From Candidatus Latescibacterota bacterium (GTDB lineage Bacteria > Latescibacterota > UBA2968 > UBA8231), in contig JACPJE010000012.1 in the NCBI GenBank assembly GCA_016187725.1, forward strand, positions 27,451 through 91,450: DNA of 64,000 nt, in the 5' to 3' direction. Positions within the stretch are counted from its first letter, which is position 1, and the number at the start of each line of letters is the position of its first letter. Of this stretch, positions 11,071 to 21,474 are shown piece by piece. Made by a program: the position numbers and the translations under genes. The notes below the pieces were generated by a model, which saw only the letters and a list, made by a program, of their open reading frames with translations, made no database searches and was not told the DNA's origin.

Positions 11071-11946
11071 ATGCAGAAGAACTGGAAAGCCGGCCTGCTC
11101 TTCGTCCTGCCCGCCCTGGTCCTGTACCTGCTCTTCATGATCGTCCCCTATATGCTGGCCTTTGGGGTGAGCTTTGCCAAGTGGCGGGGAGTCTCCATGC
11201 AGCTCCACTTCAACGGGCTGGACAACTTCCACCAGATGTTCGGGGATCCCTATTTCTGGAAGGCCCTGCGCAATACGGTGTTTTTCACCGTCTTCACCGG
11301 AGCCCTAGTGCCGGCCCTGGCCCTGCACTTTGCCGTGGCCATCTCGCGCCGGCTGGTGCGGGGGCCGCGTTTCTTCCGGGTGGCCTTCTTCTTCCCCAAC
11401 CTCATCTCCCAGGTGGCCATCGCCGTGCTGTGGTGGTTCGCCCTCAACCCCGAGTTCGGCATCCTCAGCAATTTTTTGCGCCTCTTCGGCCTGGCTGACC
11501 TGCCCTCCTGGCTGGGCGACCCGGCCTGGGCTCCCTGGTGCGTGGTGGCGGTCAAGGTCTGGGCCGCCACCGGCTTCTACATGATCCTGTACCTGTCGGC
11601 CATCGAGGGCATCCCCACCGATTACTACGACGCCTGCCGCATCGACGGGGCCGGCGAATGGCAGTCCTTCTGGCACGTAACGCTGCCCCTGCTCTCCGAG
11701 ATGATGAAGGTCAGCGTGGTCTTCCTGCTTTTGAATGGGTTCGGCACCTTCGACGTGGTGCGGATCATGACCGATGGCGGGCCGGACCGGGCCACCGAGA
11801 CCCTGGCCACCTATATCTATGAGAACGCCTTCGAACTGGGCAAATTCGGCTACGCCACCACCCTGGCCATGACCCTCTTCCTCATCACCTTTGCCCTGGC
11901 GCTCTTCTCCCTGTGGCTGCAGCGCCGCGAGGTGGTCGAATACTGA
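11071..11946 (+). CDS. Sugar ABC transporter permease (MalF/UgpA type)
   Basis: Multi-TM; EAA-like loop IEGIPTDYYDACRIDGAGEWQSFWHVTLPLL. Confidence 0.92.
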   Translation: MQKNWKAGLLFVLPALVLYLLFMIVPYMLAFGVSFAKWRGVSMQLHFNGLDNFHQMFGDPYFWKALRNTVFFTVFTGALVPALALHFAVAISRRLVRGPRFFRVAFFFPNLISQVAIAVLWWFALNPEFGILSNFLRLFGLADLPSWLGDPAWAPWCVVAVKVWAATGFYMILYLSAIEGIPTDYYDACRIDGAGEWQSFWHVTLPLLSEMMKVSVVFLLLNGFGTFDVVRIMTDGGPDRATETLATYIYENAFELGKFGYATTLAMTLFLITFALALFSLWLQRREVVEY

Positions 11947-12773
11947 TGATCCTGCTGCGCAAGATCCTGGTCCAGACCACCTTTCTGCTCTACTCCCTGG
12001 TGGTGCTCTTCCCCATGGTCTGGCTGCTCTACACCGCCTTCAAGTCCACCGACGAACTCTTCGCCAGCGCCTGGTCCCTGCCCAGCGTCTGGGGGTTGGA
12101 CAATTTCGTCAAGGCCTGGAACGAGGCCCAGCTGGGAGAGTACTTCTGGAACAGCATCTTCGTCACCAGCACCACCCTCGTCCTCCAACTCCTGGTGGGG
12201 GCCATGGCCAGTTATTCCCTGGCCAAGTACCAGTTCCGCGGGAATTCCCTGCTCTACTACGCCTTCCTGGCCGGCCTGATGTTCCCCATCTTCCTGGGCC
12301 TGGTCCCCCTCTTCTTCCTACTCAAGGGCCTGCACCTGATCGACACCCACCTCGGCCTGATCCTGGTCTACGCCGCCTCGGGCATCCCCTTCACGGTCTT
12401 CGTGCTCACCGCCTTCTTCCGCACCATCCCCACCACCATCATGGAGGCCGGCATCATGGACGGCTGCTCCCACTTCACCCTCTTCTGGCGGGTGATGCTG
12501 CCCCTGGCCAAACCCGGCCTGACCACCGTGGGGATCTTCACCTTCATCGCCATCTGGAACGAATACATCCTGGCCCTGGTGCTGCTCTCCTCCTCCCATT
12601 TGCGCACCCTGCCCCTGGGCCTGGCGGTGCTGCAGTTCGTGCAATACTACAAGGTGGACTTCGGCGCCCTCTTCGCCGGATTGGTGATCGTCATGCTGCC
12701 CACCATCGCCTGCTACATCATCCTCCAGGAACAGATCACCAAGGGCATCACCGTCGGTGCGGTAAAGGGTTAG
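11946..12773 (+). CDS. Sugar ABC transporter permease (MalG/UgpE type)
   Basis: TGATG overlap with previous gene; EAA-like loop [29 protein letters not shown]. Confidence 0.92.
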   Translation: MILLRKILVQTTFLLYSLVVLFPMVWLLYTAFKSTDELFASAWSLPSVWGLDNFVKAWNEAQLGEYFWNSIFVTSTTLVLQLLVGAMASYSLAKYQFRGNSLLYYAFLAGLMFPIFLGLVPLFFLLKGLHLIDTHLGLILVYAASGIPFTVFVLTAFFRTIPTTIMEAGIMDGCSHFTLFWRVMLPLAKPGLTTVGIFTFIAIWNEYILALVLLSSSHLRTLPLGLAVLQFVQYYKVDFGALFAGLVIVMLPTIACYIILQEQITKGITVGAVKG

Positions 12774-12801
12774 TACCCCAGCTCTCACGGACAGGCCATT
12801 C

Positions 12802-14763
12802 ATGGGAATCGCCGCCGACATCGCCATCGTCGTGGTCGCCGCCTTGTTGGGCGGCCTGGTCGCCCAGCGGCTCGGGCAGCCGCTGATCCTGGGCTACATC
12901 CTGGCCGGGGTGCTGGTGGGCCCCCACACTGGGGGCATCACCGTCTCGGACGCCCACGGTATCGAGCTACTGGCCGAGATCGGCGTGGCCCTGCTGCTCT
13001 TCGCCATTGGCCTGGAGTTCTCCTTCAAGGAACTGCGGCCCGTGCGCCGCATCGCCCTGCTGGGCACCCCCATCCAGCTGGTCCTCACCATCGCCTACGG
13101 CTATGCCATCGGGCGCTGGTGGGGCTGGCCCTGGCTGCCCTCGGTGTGGCTGGGCGCCCTCATCTCCCTGTCTAGCACCATGGTCCTGCTCAAGACCCTC
13201 ATGGGCCAGGGCCGGCTGGGCAGCCTGTCCAGCCGGGTGATGATCGGCATGCTCATCGTCCAGGACCTGGCAGTGGTGCCGCTGATGATCGTCCTGCCCC
13301 AACTGAACCAGCCGGTATTCGATCTCTCCCGTCTGGCCTGGGCCACGGTGAAGGCGGCCTGCTTCCTGGCGCTGATGGTGCTGGCCGGCACCCGGCTCAT
13401 CCCTCACCTGATGGCGCGTATCGCCGACTGGAACTCGCGGGAACTCTTCCTGCTGGCCGTCACTGCCATCGGCTTGGGCGTAGGGTACGCCACCTATCTC
13501 TTCGGCCTCTCCTTTGCCTTTGGCGCCTTTGTGGCCGGCATGGTCCTGGGCGAATCTGACTACAGCCACCAGGCCCTCAGCGACGTGATCCCCCTGCGCG
13601 ATCTCTTCGGCCTGCTCTTCTTTGTCTCGGTGGGCATGTTGCTCGACCCCGCCTTTTTGCTGGCCAACTGGCCCGCGGTGCTGCTGCTGGTGGTGCTGGT
13701 CAGCCTGGGCAAAGGCCTGATCCTGGGCGGGCTGACCCGACTTTTCGGCTATGGAAACGTCGCCCCCCTGGCCGTGGGATTGGGGCTCTTTCAGATCGGC
13801 GAGTTCTCCTTCGTGCTGGCCCGGGTGGGCCTGAGCACCCAGTCCATCACCCCGGAAGCTTTTTCGCTGGTGCTCTGCGCCACCATCGCCACCATGCTCC
13901 TGACCCCCCTGGTCAGCGGCCTCACCGCCCCCCTGTACGTGCTGTTCCGGCGCTGGTCTCCCCGCGAGCCCATGCAGACCATCCAACTGCCCCGCACCGG
14001 CCTGCGCGACCACGTGATCATCGCCGGCAGCGGCCGGGTCGGCCGCCACGTGGCCCTGGTGCTCCAGCGCCTGGGGCAGGGCTTTGTGGTGGTGGAGCTG
14101 GACCCCAGGCGGGTCGAGCAGGCCAAGGCCGCCGGCTTTCCAGTGCTCTACGGGGACGCCTCCCAGGAGGTGGTGCTGCGCGCCGCCGGCCTGGAGCACG
14201 CCCGGCTGCTGCTGATCACCGCTCCGGTGGTCGCCAGCGCCCGGCTCATCGTGTACCAGGCGCGCCGGCTCAATCCCGCCCTGCCCATCGTCGCCCGCGC
14301 CGAGGGCCTGGAGCAGATGCGCTGGCTGCGGGACCACGGGGTGGACGAGGTGGTGCAGCCCGAGTTCGAGGCCGGCCTGGAGATCACCCGCCAGGCCCTG
14401 ATCCGCCTGCGCGTCCCCCTGGCCCAGATCCAGCGCTTCACCGATGCGGTCCGCCAGGAACTCTATGCCCCCCTCTACCAGACCCCAGGCGAGTACCATA
14501 CCCTGGCGCAGTTGCAGCACGCTGCCAGCCAACTGGAACTGACCTGGCTCGAGATTCCACCCCCCAGCCCCTGCGCCGGCAGGAGCATCCAGGAACTGGC
14601 CATCCGCACCCGCACCGGCGCCTCGGTGGTGGGCCTGATCCGCAGCGGCGTCCTCTACCCCAACCCCACCGCCGACCACCGCCTGGCCGCCGGCGATCTG
14701 GTGGGGGTACTGGGCACCGCTGAGCAACTGGTCGCCTTCCAGTCCTTGGCGCAAATCCCCTGA
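12802..14763 (+). CDS. CPA2 family cation:proton antiporter with TrkA-N and TrkA-C domains (Kef/YbaL type)
   Basis: Multi-[22 protein letters not shown]; Trk[25 protein letters not shown]; TrkA-C at C-terminus. Confidence 0.9.
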   Translation: MGIAADIAIVVVAALLGGLVAQRLGQPLILGYILAGVLVGPHTGGITVSDAHGIELLAEIGVALLLFAIGLEFSFKELRPVRRIALLGTPIQLVLTIAYGYAIGRWWGWPWLPSVWLGALISLSSTMVLLKTLMGQGRLGSLSSRVMIGMLIVQDLAVVPLMIVLPQLNQPVFDLSRLAWATVKAACFLALMVLAGTRLIPHLMARIADWNSRELFLLAVTAIGLGVGYATYLFGLSFAFGAFVAGMVLGESDYSHQALSDVIPLRDLFGLLFFVSVGMLLDPAFLLANWPAVLLLVVLVSLGKGLILGGLTRLFGYGNVAPLAVGLGLFQIGEFSFVLARVGLSTQSITPEAFSLVLCATIATMLLTPLVSGLTAPLYVLFRRWSPREPMQTIQLPRTGLRDHVIIAGSGRVGRHVALVLQRLGQGFVVVELDPRRVEQAKAAGFPVLYGDASQEVVLRAAGLEHARLLLITAPVVASARLIVYQARRLNPALPIVARAEGLEQMRWLRDHGVDEVVQPEFEAGLEITRQALIRLRVPLAQIQRFTDAVRQELYAPLYQTPGEYHTLAQLQHAASQLELTWLEIPPPSPCAGRSIQELAIRTRTGASVVGLIRSGVLYPNPTADHRLAAGDLVGVLGTAEQLVAFQSLAQIP

Positions 14764-14774
14764 GAAAGACCCCC

Positions 14775-15467
14775 ATGCTCATACCCCTCGCCGAAAATCT
14801 CTGGGAAGTGTCCCGCCCCCTCAAAGCCCCCGGCCTGCGCATCGACCACCGCATGAGTGTGGTCCGGCTCTCCACCGGGGAGTTGCTGGTCCACTCCCCC
14901 GTCGAACTGGACGGCCAGCTCGACGGCGCCCTGGCATCCCTCGGCCCAGTGCGCCACCTCGTCGCCCCCAGCACCTTCCACGACCTGTACTGGCTGGCCT
15001 GGTTCGCCCGGTACCCACAGGCGACCTTCTGGGGCGTGCCCGGCCTGCGCGAGGCCCATCCGGAACTGCCCTTCCACCAGTTGCTCAACCCGGACCAGCC
15101 CACCCCCTGGGAGGCAGAACTGCCCAAGCTCCTCATCGCCGGCATGCCCAAACTCAACGAATACGTCTTCTTTCATTCCGCCACCCGCAGCCTGATCGTC
15201 GCCGACCTGGTCTTCAACTTCAGCACCGACCAGAATCTGTTGGGCAAACTCTTCCTCAAGGCCAATGCCTGCTACGGCAAGGTGGCCTGCTCGCGCCTCT
15301 TCCGGGCCTTCATCAAGGACCGGAACGCGTTCAGGCAGTCAGTGGAGAAACTGATGGAATGGGATTTCGAGAGAATTGTCGTGGGGCACGGCAAGATCGT
15401 GCCCACCGGGGGCAAGGAGGTGCTGGCTGAGGTCTTGCTAGCCAGCAGGCGAGTGGATAACCGCTGA
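14775..15467 (+). CDS. DUF4336 (metallo-hydrolase-like) protein
   Basis: MLIPLAENLWEVSRPLKAPGLRIDHRMSVVRLSTGELLVHSPVEL...IVGHGKIV matches DUF4336 style. Confidence 0.7.
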   Translation: MLIPLAENLWEVSRPLKAPGLRIDHRMSVVRLSTGELLVHSPVELDGQLDGALASLGPVRHLVAPSTFHDLYWLAWFARYPQATFWGVPGLREAHPELPFHQLLNPDQPTPWEAELPKLLIAGMPKLNEYVFFHSATRSLIVADLVFNFSTDQNLLGKLFLKANACYGKVACSRLFRAFIKDRNAFRQSVEKLMEWDFERIVVGHGKIVPTGGKEVLAEVLLASRRVDNR

Positions 15468-15479
15468 CTTCCTTTGGGG

Positions 15480-15508
15480 TTGCTTGTGTTTGGAGAGCCG
15501 GGTATATT
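15480..15508 (+). promoter_or_regulatory. Putative sigma70 promoter
   Basis: TTGCTT (15480-15485) - 17 nt - TATATT (15503-15508). Confidence 0.45.
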
Positions 15509-15664
15509 GAAGGTAAACCGCATCCGTAAGACCTGGACCAGGCTGCTCTTGCGTAAGCAGGTGATACTCCGTCCTCGAACGGTGAGAATCGGCCCCCAGG
15601 GTGGAGCGGTTTTCTTTTTGGCTCCTACAGGATTATCTCGCGCACCTTCTCCAGGAGGGGGGTT

Positions 15665-15886
15665 ATGGTCGAGTTCGGAAGGATCACCTTCGACAAGGAG
15701 ATCATGGGTGGAAGGGCCTGTATCCGTGGCATGAGGATACCGGTGTCGGTGGTAGTGAGCCAGATCGCCCACGGAGCGACTATTGAGGAGGTACTCGCAG
15801 AGTACCCAGACCTGGAAGAAGCGGATATCAGGGAAGCATTGGCCTATGCCGGCTGGTTGGCGCAAGAGCAGTTGGCAGTTTCATAG
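15665..15886 (+). CDS. DUF433 domain protein (putative antitoxin)
   Basis: MVEFGRITFDKEIMGGRACIRGMRIPVSVVVSQIAHGATIEEVLAEYPDLEEADIREALAYAGWLAQEQ is typical DUF433. Confidence 0.88.
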   Translation: MVEFGRITFDKEIMGGRACIRGMRIPVSVVVSQIAHGATIEEVLAEYPDLEEADIREALAYAGWLAQEQLAVS

Positions 15887-15894
15887 AGGATGCC

Positions 15895-15945
15895 ATGCGG
15901 TTTCTGGCCGACATGGGGGTTTCTCGCAGGGAATTACCCCGGTAA
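15895..15945 (+). pseudogene. 5' remnant of a DUF5615 PIN-like toxin gene
   Basis: ATG right after the DUF433 gene gives [16 protein letters not shown], like the DUF5615 start, then stops. Confidence 0.55.
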
Positions 15946-16789
15946 GAATCGCCTCTCGTAGAGTTCCTCTGCCAGCCGCAGTATCAGCTCGGCCTGTGCC
16001 AGGCACTCGCGCCATGCCAATGGAATACCATCGACACCATAATAGGCTCCTGCCAGTTGCCCGTAGACCGCCCCGGTGGTGTCAGCATCATCCCCCAGAT
16101 TCACCGCCAGCAAACAGCCCTCCTGAAACGACGGTGATCTGGCAAAGGCCCACAGCACTGCTTCGAGCGATTGCACGACATAGCCAGTGCCGGCAATTTC
16201 AGGAGGGTTTCTCCGTTTGAAGGAACCGCAGGCAATCTCGTCGATCTCGGGGCATAGGGGCGTGCGCTCCCAAAAGTGTTCAATGGGAGCATAGCGCCGA
16301 GAGAGCAATTCCTCCTTTGAAATCCCCTGCACTGCGCCGACCAGCAGTCCTCCAAAGTAGCGACAGGCATCCAAACAGGTGCGCGCCCCGTGGGTCGTTT
16401 TTGAACTCTCTGCGCTCAGGCGGATGGCCTTTTCCGGGTCAGCGGCAAAAAAGAGAGGGACTGGCGCCAGGCGCATCAAGCTGCCATTGCCGGCGGCCCG
16501 GGGATCGGGAGAGCCGGCAAGAGGTTCACCAGTGCGGGCGAAGCGGTCCAGAGCAGCGGCTACGGTATTGCCGATGTCAAAACAGCGACCCGTGCTGCTG
16601 AGGTACCCTTCCCGCCACCAATTTGAACTCCACCGTCGTCCCCAAGGCATCCCCCGCAGCCAGTCCCAACAAGTACCCCTTGTAGCGCGACTGGATGGCT
16701 ATCACCCTGTCCCTTTCGTGGCGCCTACTCTTGTACCTCTCCCCTCCCCTATTCTGAGTGCTTCGCCAACGGTACAGTTGGAAAGCCAC
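15934..16789 (-). pseudogene. ADP-ribosylglycohydrolase (DraG-like), internal deletion plus frameshift
   Basis: N-term [22 protein letters not shown] (ORF 16577..16789) and C-term [20 protein letters not shown]...[22 protein letters not shown] (ORF 15934..16650) are in different frames; the WTDDT metal-motif segment is missing. Confidence 0.8.
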
Positions 16790-16828
16790 AAATCTCGCCT
16801 ATGTGCTCCTCATAGGCACCCACACCCC

Positions 16829-17695
16829 TCACCACCGATAGAACTTGTACCCCTTCCCCCGCTCCAACCCCTCGACCCACAGCCTACACCACTCCTGGTG
16901 ATCCGTGAGCACACTCTGCGGATTGGCGCGGCTGCGGCTGACAAAGGAAGGATAGACCTCCCGGCCCGAAGGCGTGCCCGTCGGCTGGTAGCGCAGGTCC
17001 ATGCTCCAGCGTATCGAATCGCTGAGATTGGGGGTGGAACTGTGGGGGGTCTCCTTGTGCATCAGCAGCACGTCGCCCTTCTGCATCGGCAGCGGCACCA
17101 CCGGTTCGGCGGGCAGTTCCCCTTCTTCCATGACCGCGCTCTTGGTGTGCAGCATCCCCCTGCCCACCACGCGCGGGATCACCTGCATGCAGCCGTTCTC
17201 CACCGTGGCCTCGGTCATCGGAATCCACACCGTCAGCACAAAGTGGGGGTCAGCCTCCTCCCGCATCACTGCCGCGTCCTGGTGCCAGCCGGCCACGTGG
17301 GTGTTGGGGGTCTTGGCGGTCCTGGCGGGCATCTTGGGGCGCAGGTGCTGGATGGGATTGCAGCTGATCTCCGGCCCCACCAGCCCCTCCACCAGGTCCA
17401 TCAGATGCTCGTTGCGCAGAAAATCAAAAAGCGCCCGGCCCCGGAAGTGCATGATGTCGAGTTCGTTGTAGATGGTCCCGTCCTCTTCGCAGATCCGCGT
17501 CAGCCGCCGCCCGAAGGGCTCGTGCTCGTGCAACTGGCTGATCTTGCCCTCGGCCTTCAGCTCCCGCGCCCTTTGGTCGATGTACTCTTCATACTCGCCG
17601 ATCACCGGGTCCAGGTCGCTGTCTTGTAATCCGCCCCGGACGACCACGTACCCTTCGCGCTTGAAATGTTCCAGATACTCGTTGTTCAGTTGCAT
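16829..17695 (-). CDS. Phytanoyl-CoA dioxygenase family protein
   Basis: MQLNNEYLEHFKREGYVVVRGGLQDSDLDPVIGEYE...GWHQDAAV...LMHKETPHSS; HxD and distal H present. Confidence 0.88.
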   Translation of the reverse strand: MQLNNEYLEHFKREGYVVVRGGLQDSDLDPVIGEYEEYIDQRARELKAEGKISQLHEHEPFGRRLTRICEEDGTIYNELDIMHFRGRALFDFLRNEHLMDLVEGLVGPEISCNPIQHLRPKMPARTAKTPNTHVAGWHQDAAVMREEADPHFVLTVWIPMTEATVENGCMQVIPRVVGRGMLHTKSAVMEEGELPAEPVVPLPMQKGDVLLMHKETPHSSTPNLSDSIRWSMDLRYQPTGTPSGREVYPSFVSRSRANPQSVLTDHQEWCRLWVEGLERGKGYKFYRW

Positions 17696-17705
17696 CTCTT
17701 TTCTC

Positions 17706-18593
17706 CTAGTTCCAGCGGTGGCCGCGCATGCCCCTGCCGCGCTCTAGGGCCTCGGCCCAGCGGCGCGACCATTCGGCGTGATCGGTGAGCACCCTCTGCG
17801 GATCGACGCGGCTGCGCACGGCGAATTCGGGGTGAAAGGGCCGGCCCGTGGGGGTGCCGGTCTGCTGGTAGCGCAGGTCCATGCTCCAGCGGATCTTGTC
17901 CGTGGTGTTGGCGGTGGAGCGGTGGGGGATCTCCTTGTGCATCAGCAACAGGTCCCCCTTGCTCATCGGCAGGGTGAGCGCCGCGCTCTGGGGCATCTCC
18001 TCGTCCATGATCACCGTGCCTACCCCTGGTTTGGTGTGGTGCTGCATCAGCCCCTTGCCGTGGGTGCGGGGGATGATCTGCAGGCAGCCGTTCTCCACCG
18101 TGGCCTCGCTCATCGGGATCCAGACCGTCAGGATGAAATAGGGATCAGCGTCCGCCCAGGTGACCCCGGCGTCCTGGTGCCAGGGCGCCACGTGGGGGTC
18201 GCCCCCCTCGGGGGTCAGGCCGGCGGGCAGTTTGGGGCGTATATGCTGGATTGGACTGCAGGTGATCTCCGGGCCGACAATGCCCTCGACAATGTCTAAC
18301 AGATTCTCATTGCCCAGGAATTCAAAGGACGCCTTGCCGCGCAGGTGCATGATGTCCAACTCCCGGTACAGGGCATTGTGCTCGCGGCAGATACAGGCCA
18401 GCCGGCGCTCGAAGGGTTCGCCCTCGTACAACTGGGCGATCTTGCCCTCGGCCTTCAGCTCCCGCGCCCGGCGGTCGATGTAGGCCTCGTATTCGCGGAT
18501 CACCGGGTCCAGGTCTCCATCTTCCAGACCGCCTCTGACCACCAGGAACCCTTCGTCCTTGAACTGCTCGATTTGTGCGGCATTCAGTGTCAT
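17706..18593 (-). CDS. Phytanoyl-CoA dioxygenase family protein, tandem paralog of preceding gene
   Basis: MTLNAAQIEQFKDEGFLVVRGGLEDGDLDPVIREYEAYIDRRARELKAEGKIAQL...PWHQDAGV...LMHKEIPHRS; colinear with 16829..17695. Confidence 0.88.
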   Translation of the reverse strand: MTLNAAQIEQFKDEGFLVVRGGLEDGDLDPVIREYEAYIDRRARELKAEGKIAQLYEGEPFERRLACICREHNALYRELDIMHLRGKASFEFLGNENLLDIVEGIVGPEITCSPIQHIRPKLPAGLTPEGGDPHVAPWHQDAGVTWADADPYFILTVWIPMSEATVENGCLQIIPRTHGKGLMQHHTKPGVGTVIMDEEMPQSAALTLPMSKGDLLLMHKEIPHRSTANTTDKIRWSMDLRYQQTGTPTGRPFHPEFAVRSRVDPQRVLTDHAEWSRRWAEALERGRGMRGHRWN

Positions 18594-18690
18594 GGGCGCT
18601 CTCCTGTGAGGGTCTGACGCTGGCAAATATAAACAGCCCCCCGGCATCGGCCAACTTGCGGTCAGCAGGGCCTGGTCCTAAGTTGAGCGC

Positions 18691-20079
18691 ATGACCCCGT
18701 ACCTGCTCGTCGACTTCGGCACCACCAGCACCAAATCCACCCTGGTGGACCTGGACACCGGCACCTTTGCGCACCAGCAGCGCTATCCGGCCATCCCCAG
18801 CGTGCCGGGCCCTCACGGACACTGCGAAATACCCCTGGAGGCCCTGCAGCGCCGCTTCCTGCAGATCTGCGCCGATGGCTATGCACACGCCCCCCTGCGC
18901 GGCATCTTGTTGTGCAGCGAGATGCACGGTTTTGCCCTGCTCGACCACGCCGGCCAGCCCCTGAGCAACTACCTCAGCTGGAAGGACGAGCGCTCCCTGG
19001 AAAAGGTGCAGGGCCAGGATACCTTCTCCCTGGTCGCCGGCCAGCTGGGCCCCGCCTTCAAACAGATCACCGGCATGCGCCCTCGCCCCGGCTTTCCGCT
19101 GATGAACCTGGCCCACCTGGGCCGTACCACCGCGCTGCCTGCCCAGGCCCGGCTCGTCTCCCTGCCCTGCTGGCTGGCCCGCTGCAGCGGCGAGGCCGAG
19201 GAAATGCTCCACCCCACCGTGCTGGCCGGCCTGGCTCTTTTCGACCTGTGCCAGGGCGCCGTGTCCGCCGAACTCCTCTCCCTGCTGCGCGAAGTCACCG
19301 GCTGCGCCTTTGCCCTGGGCGAGCCCGCCCCGGCGCACCAGGTGGCTGGGTACTGGCGCCAGGACGGGGCGCGGGTCCCCATCTACGCAGGGGTGGGCGA
19401 TCACCAGTGCGCAGTCCTGGGAGCCGGCAATCTCCCCCGCCAGAGCCTCTCCCTCAACCTGGGCACCGGCTCCCAGGCCTCGGTCATCGGCGGCGACAGC
19501 CCCTGCGAGGAATTGGAGACCCGTCCTTATTTCGATGCACACCTGCTGCAGACCATCACCCACATCCCGGCCGGCCGGGCCCTGGCCGCCCACCTCGATT
19601 TCCTGGCCCAGGTCCGGGGCGCGCCCAGCAGCCAGGAGTTCTGGTCTATGCTGGCTGCCCTCGACGAGACCCAGTTGGAACAGGCCACCATGCACTTTGG
19701 GCTGAGCGTGTTCAAGAGCGCCCGGGGCTATAGGGATGGGGGCAGCATCAGCCGCATCGAGGAGGGGGATTACACCCTGCCCAATTACCTCGCCTCGCTG
19801 CTCGGCTCCTTCCTCGGCCAATACCTCGAAGTCCGGGAACTCCTCGACCCCGGGCACTGCTTGACCCAGGCCATCCTCAGCGGCGGCCTGGCCCGCAACC
19901 TGCCCAGGTGGCACCAGCTCTTCGCCCGGCGCGCCGGCTGCCCGGCCTTGCCGGCCACCTCGCTCGACGAAACCCTGCTGGGCCTGCGCACCCTGGCCCT
20001 GGTCGCCGAGGGCCGGGCCCAGACTTGTCTGGAGGCACAGCGGATCTTCGGCAGGGAGTGCCAGGCTATCGGGGATTGA
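18691..20079 (+). CDS. FGGY-family carbohydrate kinase
   Basis: MTPYLLVDFGTTSTKSTLVDLDTG...LSWKDERSLE...GVGDHQCAVLGAGN...SGGLARNLPRW. Confidence 0.88.
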   Translation: MTPYLLVDFGTTSTKSTLVDLDTGTFAHQQRYPAIPSVPGPHGHCEIPLEALQRRFLQICADGYAHAPLRGILLCSEMHGFALLDHAGQPLSNYLSWKDERSLEKVQGQDTFSLVAGQLGPAFKQITGMRPRPGFPLMNLAHLGRTTALPAQARLVSLPCWLARCSGEAEEMLHPTVLAGLALFDLCQGAVSAELLSLLREVTGCAFALGEPAPAHQVAGYWRQDGARVPIYAGVGDHQCAVLGAGNLPRQSLSLNLGTGSQASVIGGDSPCEELETRPYFDAHLLQTITHIPAGRALAAHLDFLAQVRGAPSSQEFWSMLAALDETQLEQATMHFGLSVFKSARGYRDGGSISRIEEGDYTLPNYLASLLGSFLGQYLEVRELLDPGHCLTQAILSGGLARNLPRWHQLFARRAGCPALPATSLDETLLGLRTLALVAEGRAQTCLEAQRIFGRECQAIGD

Positions 20080-20133
20080 CGCCAAGAGCCCAAAAGGGTA
20101 TGTAGCTCTTAAGGAGACACTGAGGAGGGCCCC

Positions 20134-21471
20134 ATGATCACCCGCGAGCAGCTCGAAGAGGAAAGAGGAGACCCCGCCGGCCTGGAGCGGCTCTACCGCC
20201 AGGCCGTGGCCACCGCCGAGGAGCCGGCTTTCAGGGAGGCGATCGCCCGCGGCGCAGCAGCCCATCCCGAGGACGCCCTGCTGGCGGCCTGGGCCTACCG
20301 CCTGGACCTGCGCCCCCTTCCCGCCGCATCCACCCACCCGGCGCGCATCACCCAGAACTGGACCACCGCCATCGCCGGCAGTGTGCTCATGGGGCTGTTG
20401 GCCTTCCTCTGCGCCGGCAACCGGCCGCCGGTTCCCAACCCGCAGATCGCCAGTCCGCTTTTCTGGATCGCCTGGGGACCTTTGACCGGGCTCGGCCTGC
20501 TGGGTTTTCTGGCCCTGCGGGGCAGCGCCGGCCGCCCGGACCAGCGCCTGGGCTCTTGCGGCCTGCCGGCGCTGGTCATGGTGCTGATCGCCGGGTACGC
20601 GGCCCTTGCCTTCTGGGGCCGCACCGACCAGCTGGCCCAGCTCATCGCCCTGCACCTGCCCTTTGTGGCCTGGGCGGCTCTGGGGGCCGGCCTGTCCCTA
20701 GGGCATCCAGACGCTCCAGAACAAGGCCATGCCTTCATGGTCAAATCGGTAGAGATCGCGGTGACCGCCGGGCTCTACTTCGGCGCCTGGATGGTTTTTG
20801 TGGGCCTCACCGCCGGCATCTTTGCGGTGCTGGGTTTCCGGCCCACCGGCGAAACCCTTCACAGAGCGGCTGCCTGGGGCACCGGGGCCGTGCCCCTGCT
20901 GGCCCTGGCCACGGTCACCGACCCGGCCAGGCCCCCCGCCGGTCAGCGCTGGGACACCGGCCTGGCCCGCATCCTCCGCATCCTGACCAGGATCTTCCTG
21001 CCCCTGGCCCTGGCGGTGCTGGCAGTCTACGTCTGCTGGTTCATCCCCGCTTACTTCTGGCGTCCCTTCCAGGAGCGGGAGGTGCTGGCGGTGTACAACG
21101 CCACCATCATGGCCATCCTGGTGCTGATGACCGCGGCCCTGGCGGACCCGGGTGAGCAACGATCACCCGCCCAGGACACCAGCCTGCGCTACCAGCTGCT
21201 GGCCCTGGGAACCGCCACCTTCTCGCTCAACCTCTATGCCCTGGCAGCCATCCTCAGCCGCACCCTCAATTACGGCCTGACCCCCAACCGCTACGCGGTC
21301 CTGGGCTGGAACTCCGTCACCCTCTTCATGCTAGCCATGGCCTTGGCGGGCCAGTGGCGCGCCCCCAAAGAAAACTGGGACAGTGCCTTTCGCACTGCCC
21401 TGGCCCGCGGCGCGGTGCTGGCGGCCCTGTGGGCCCTGTGGGTGCTCGTCGGCCTGCCCTGGTCGTTTTAG
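20134..21471 (+). CDS. Multi-spanning membrane protein of unknown function
   Basis: 445-aa ORF with many hydrophobic segments; no family recognised. Confidence 0.7.
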   Translation: MITREQLEEERGDPAGLERLYRQAVATAEEPAFREAIARGAAAHPEDALLAAWAYRLDLRPLPAASTHPARITQNWTTAIAGSVLMGLLAFLCAGNRPPVPNPQIASPLFWIAWGPLTGLGLLGFLALRGSAGRPDQRLGSCGLPALVMVLIAGYAALAFWGRTDQLAQLIALHLPFVAWAALGAGLSLGHPDAPEQGHAFMVKSVEIAVTAGLYFGAWMVFVGLTAGIFAVLGFRPTGETLHRAAAWGTGAVPLLALATVTDPARPPAGQRWDTGLARILRILTRIFLPLALAVLAVYVCWFIPAYFWRPFQEREVLAVYNATIMAILVLMTAALADPGEQRSPAQDTSLRYQLLALGTATFSLNLYALAAILSRTLNYGLTPNRYAVLGWNSVTLFMLAMALAGQWRAPKENWDSAFRTALARGAVLAALWALWVLVGLPWSF

Positions 21472-21474
21472 GTC

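Noticed and set aside
20083-20109. AAGAGC...GCTCTT hairpin upstream of the 445-aa membrane protein gene
   Set aside because: Short stem, no U-tract or conserved context; could be chance.
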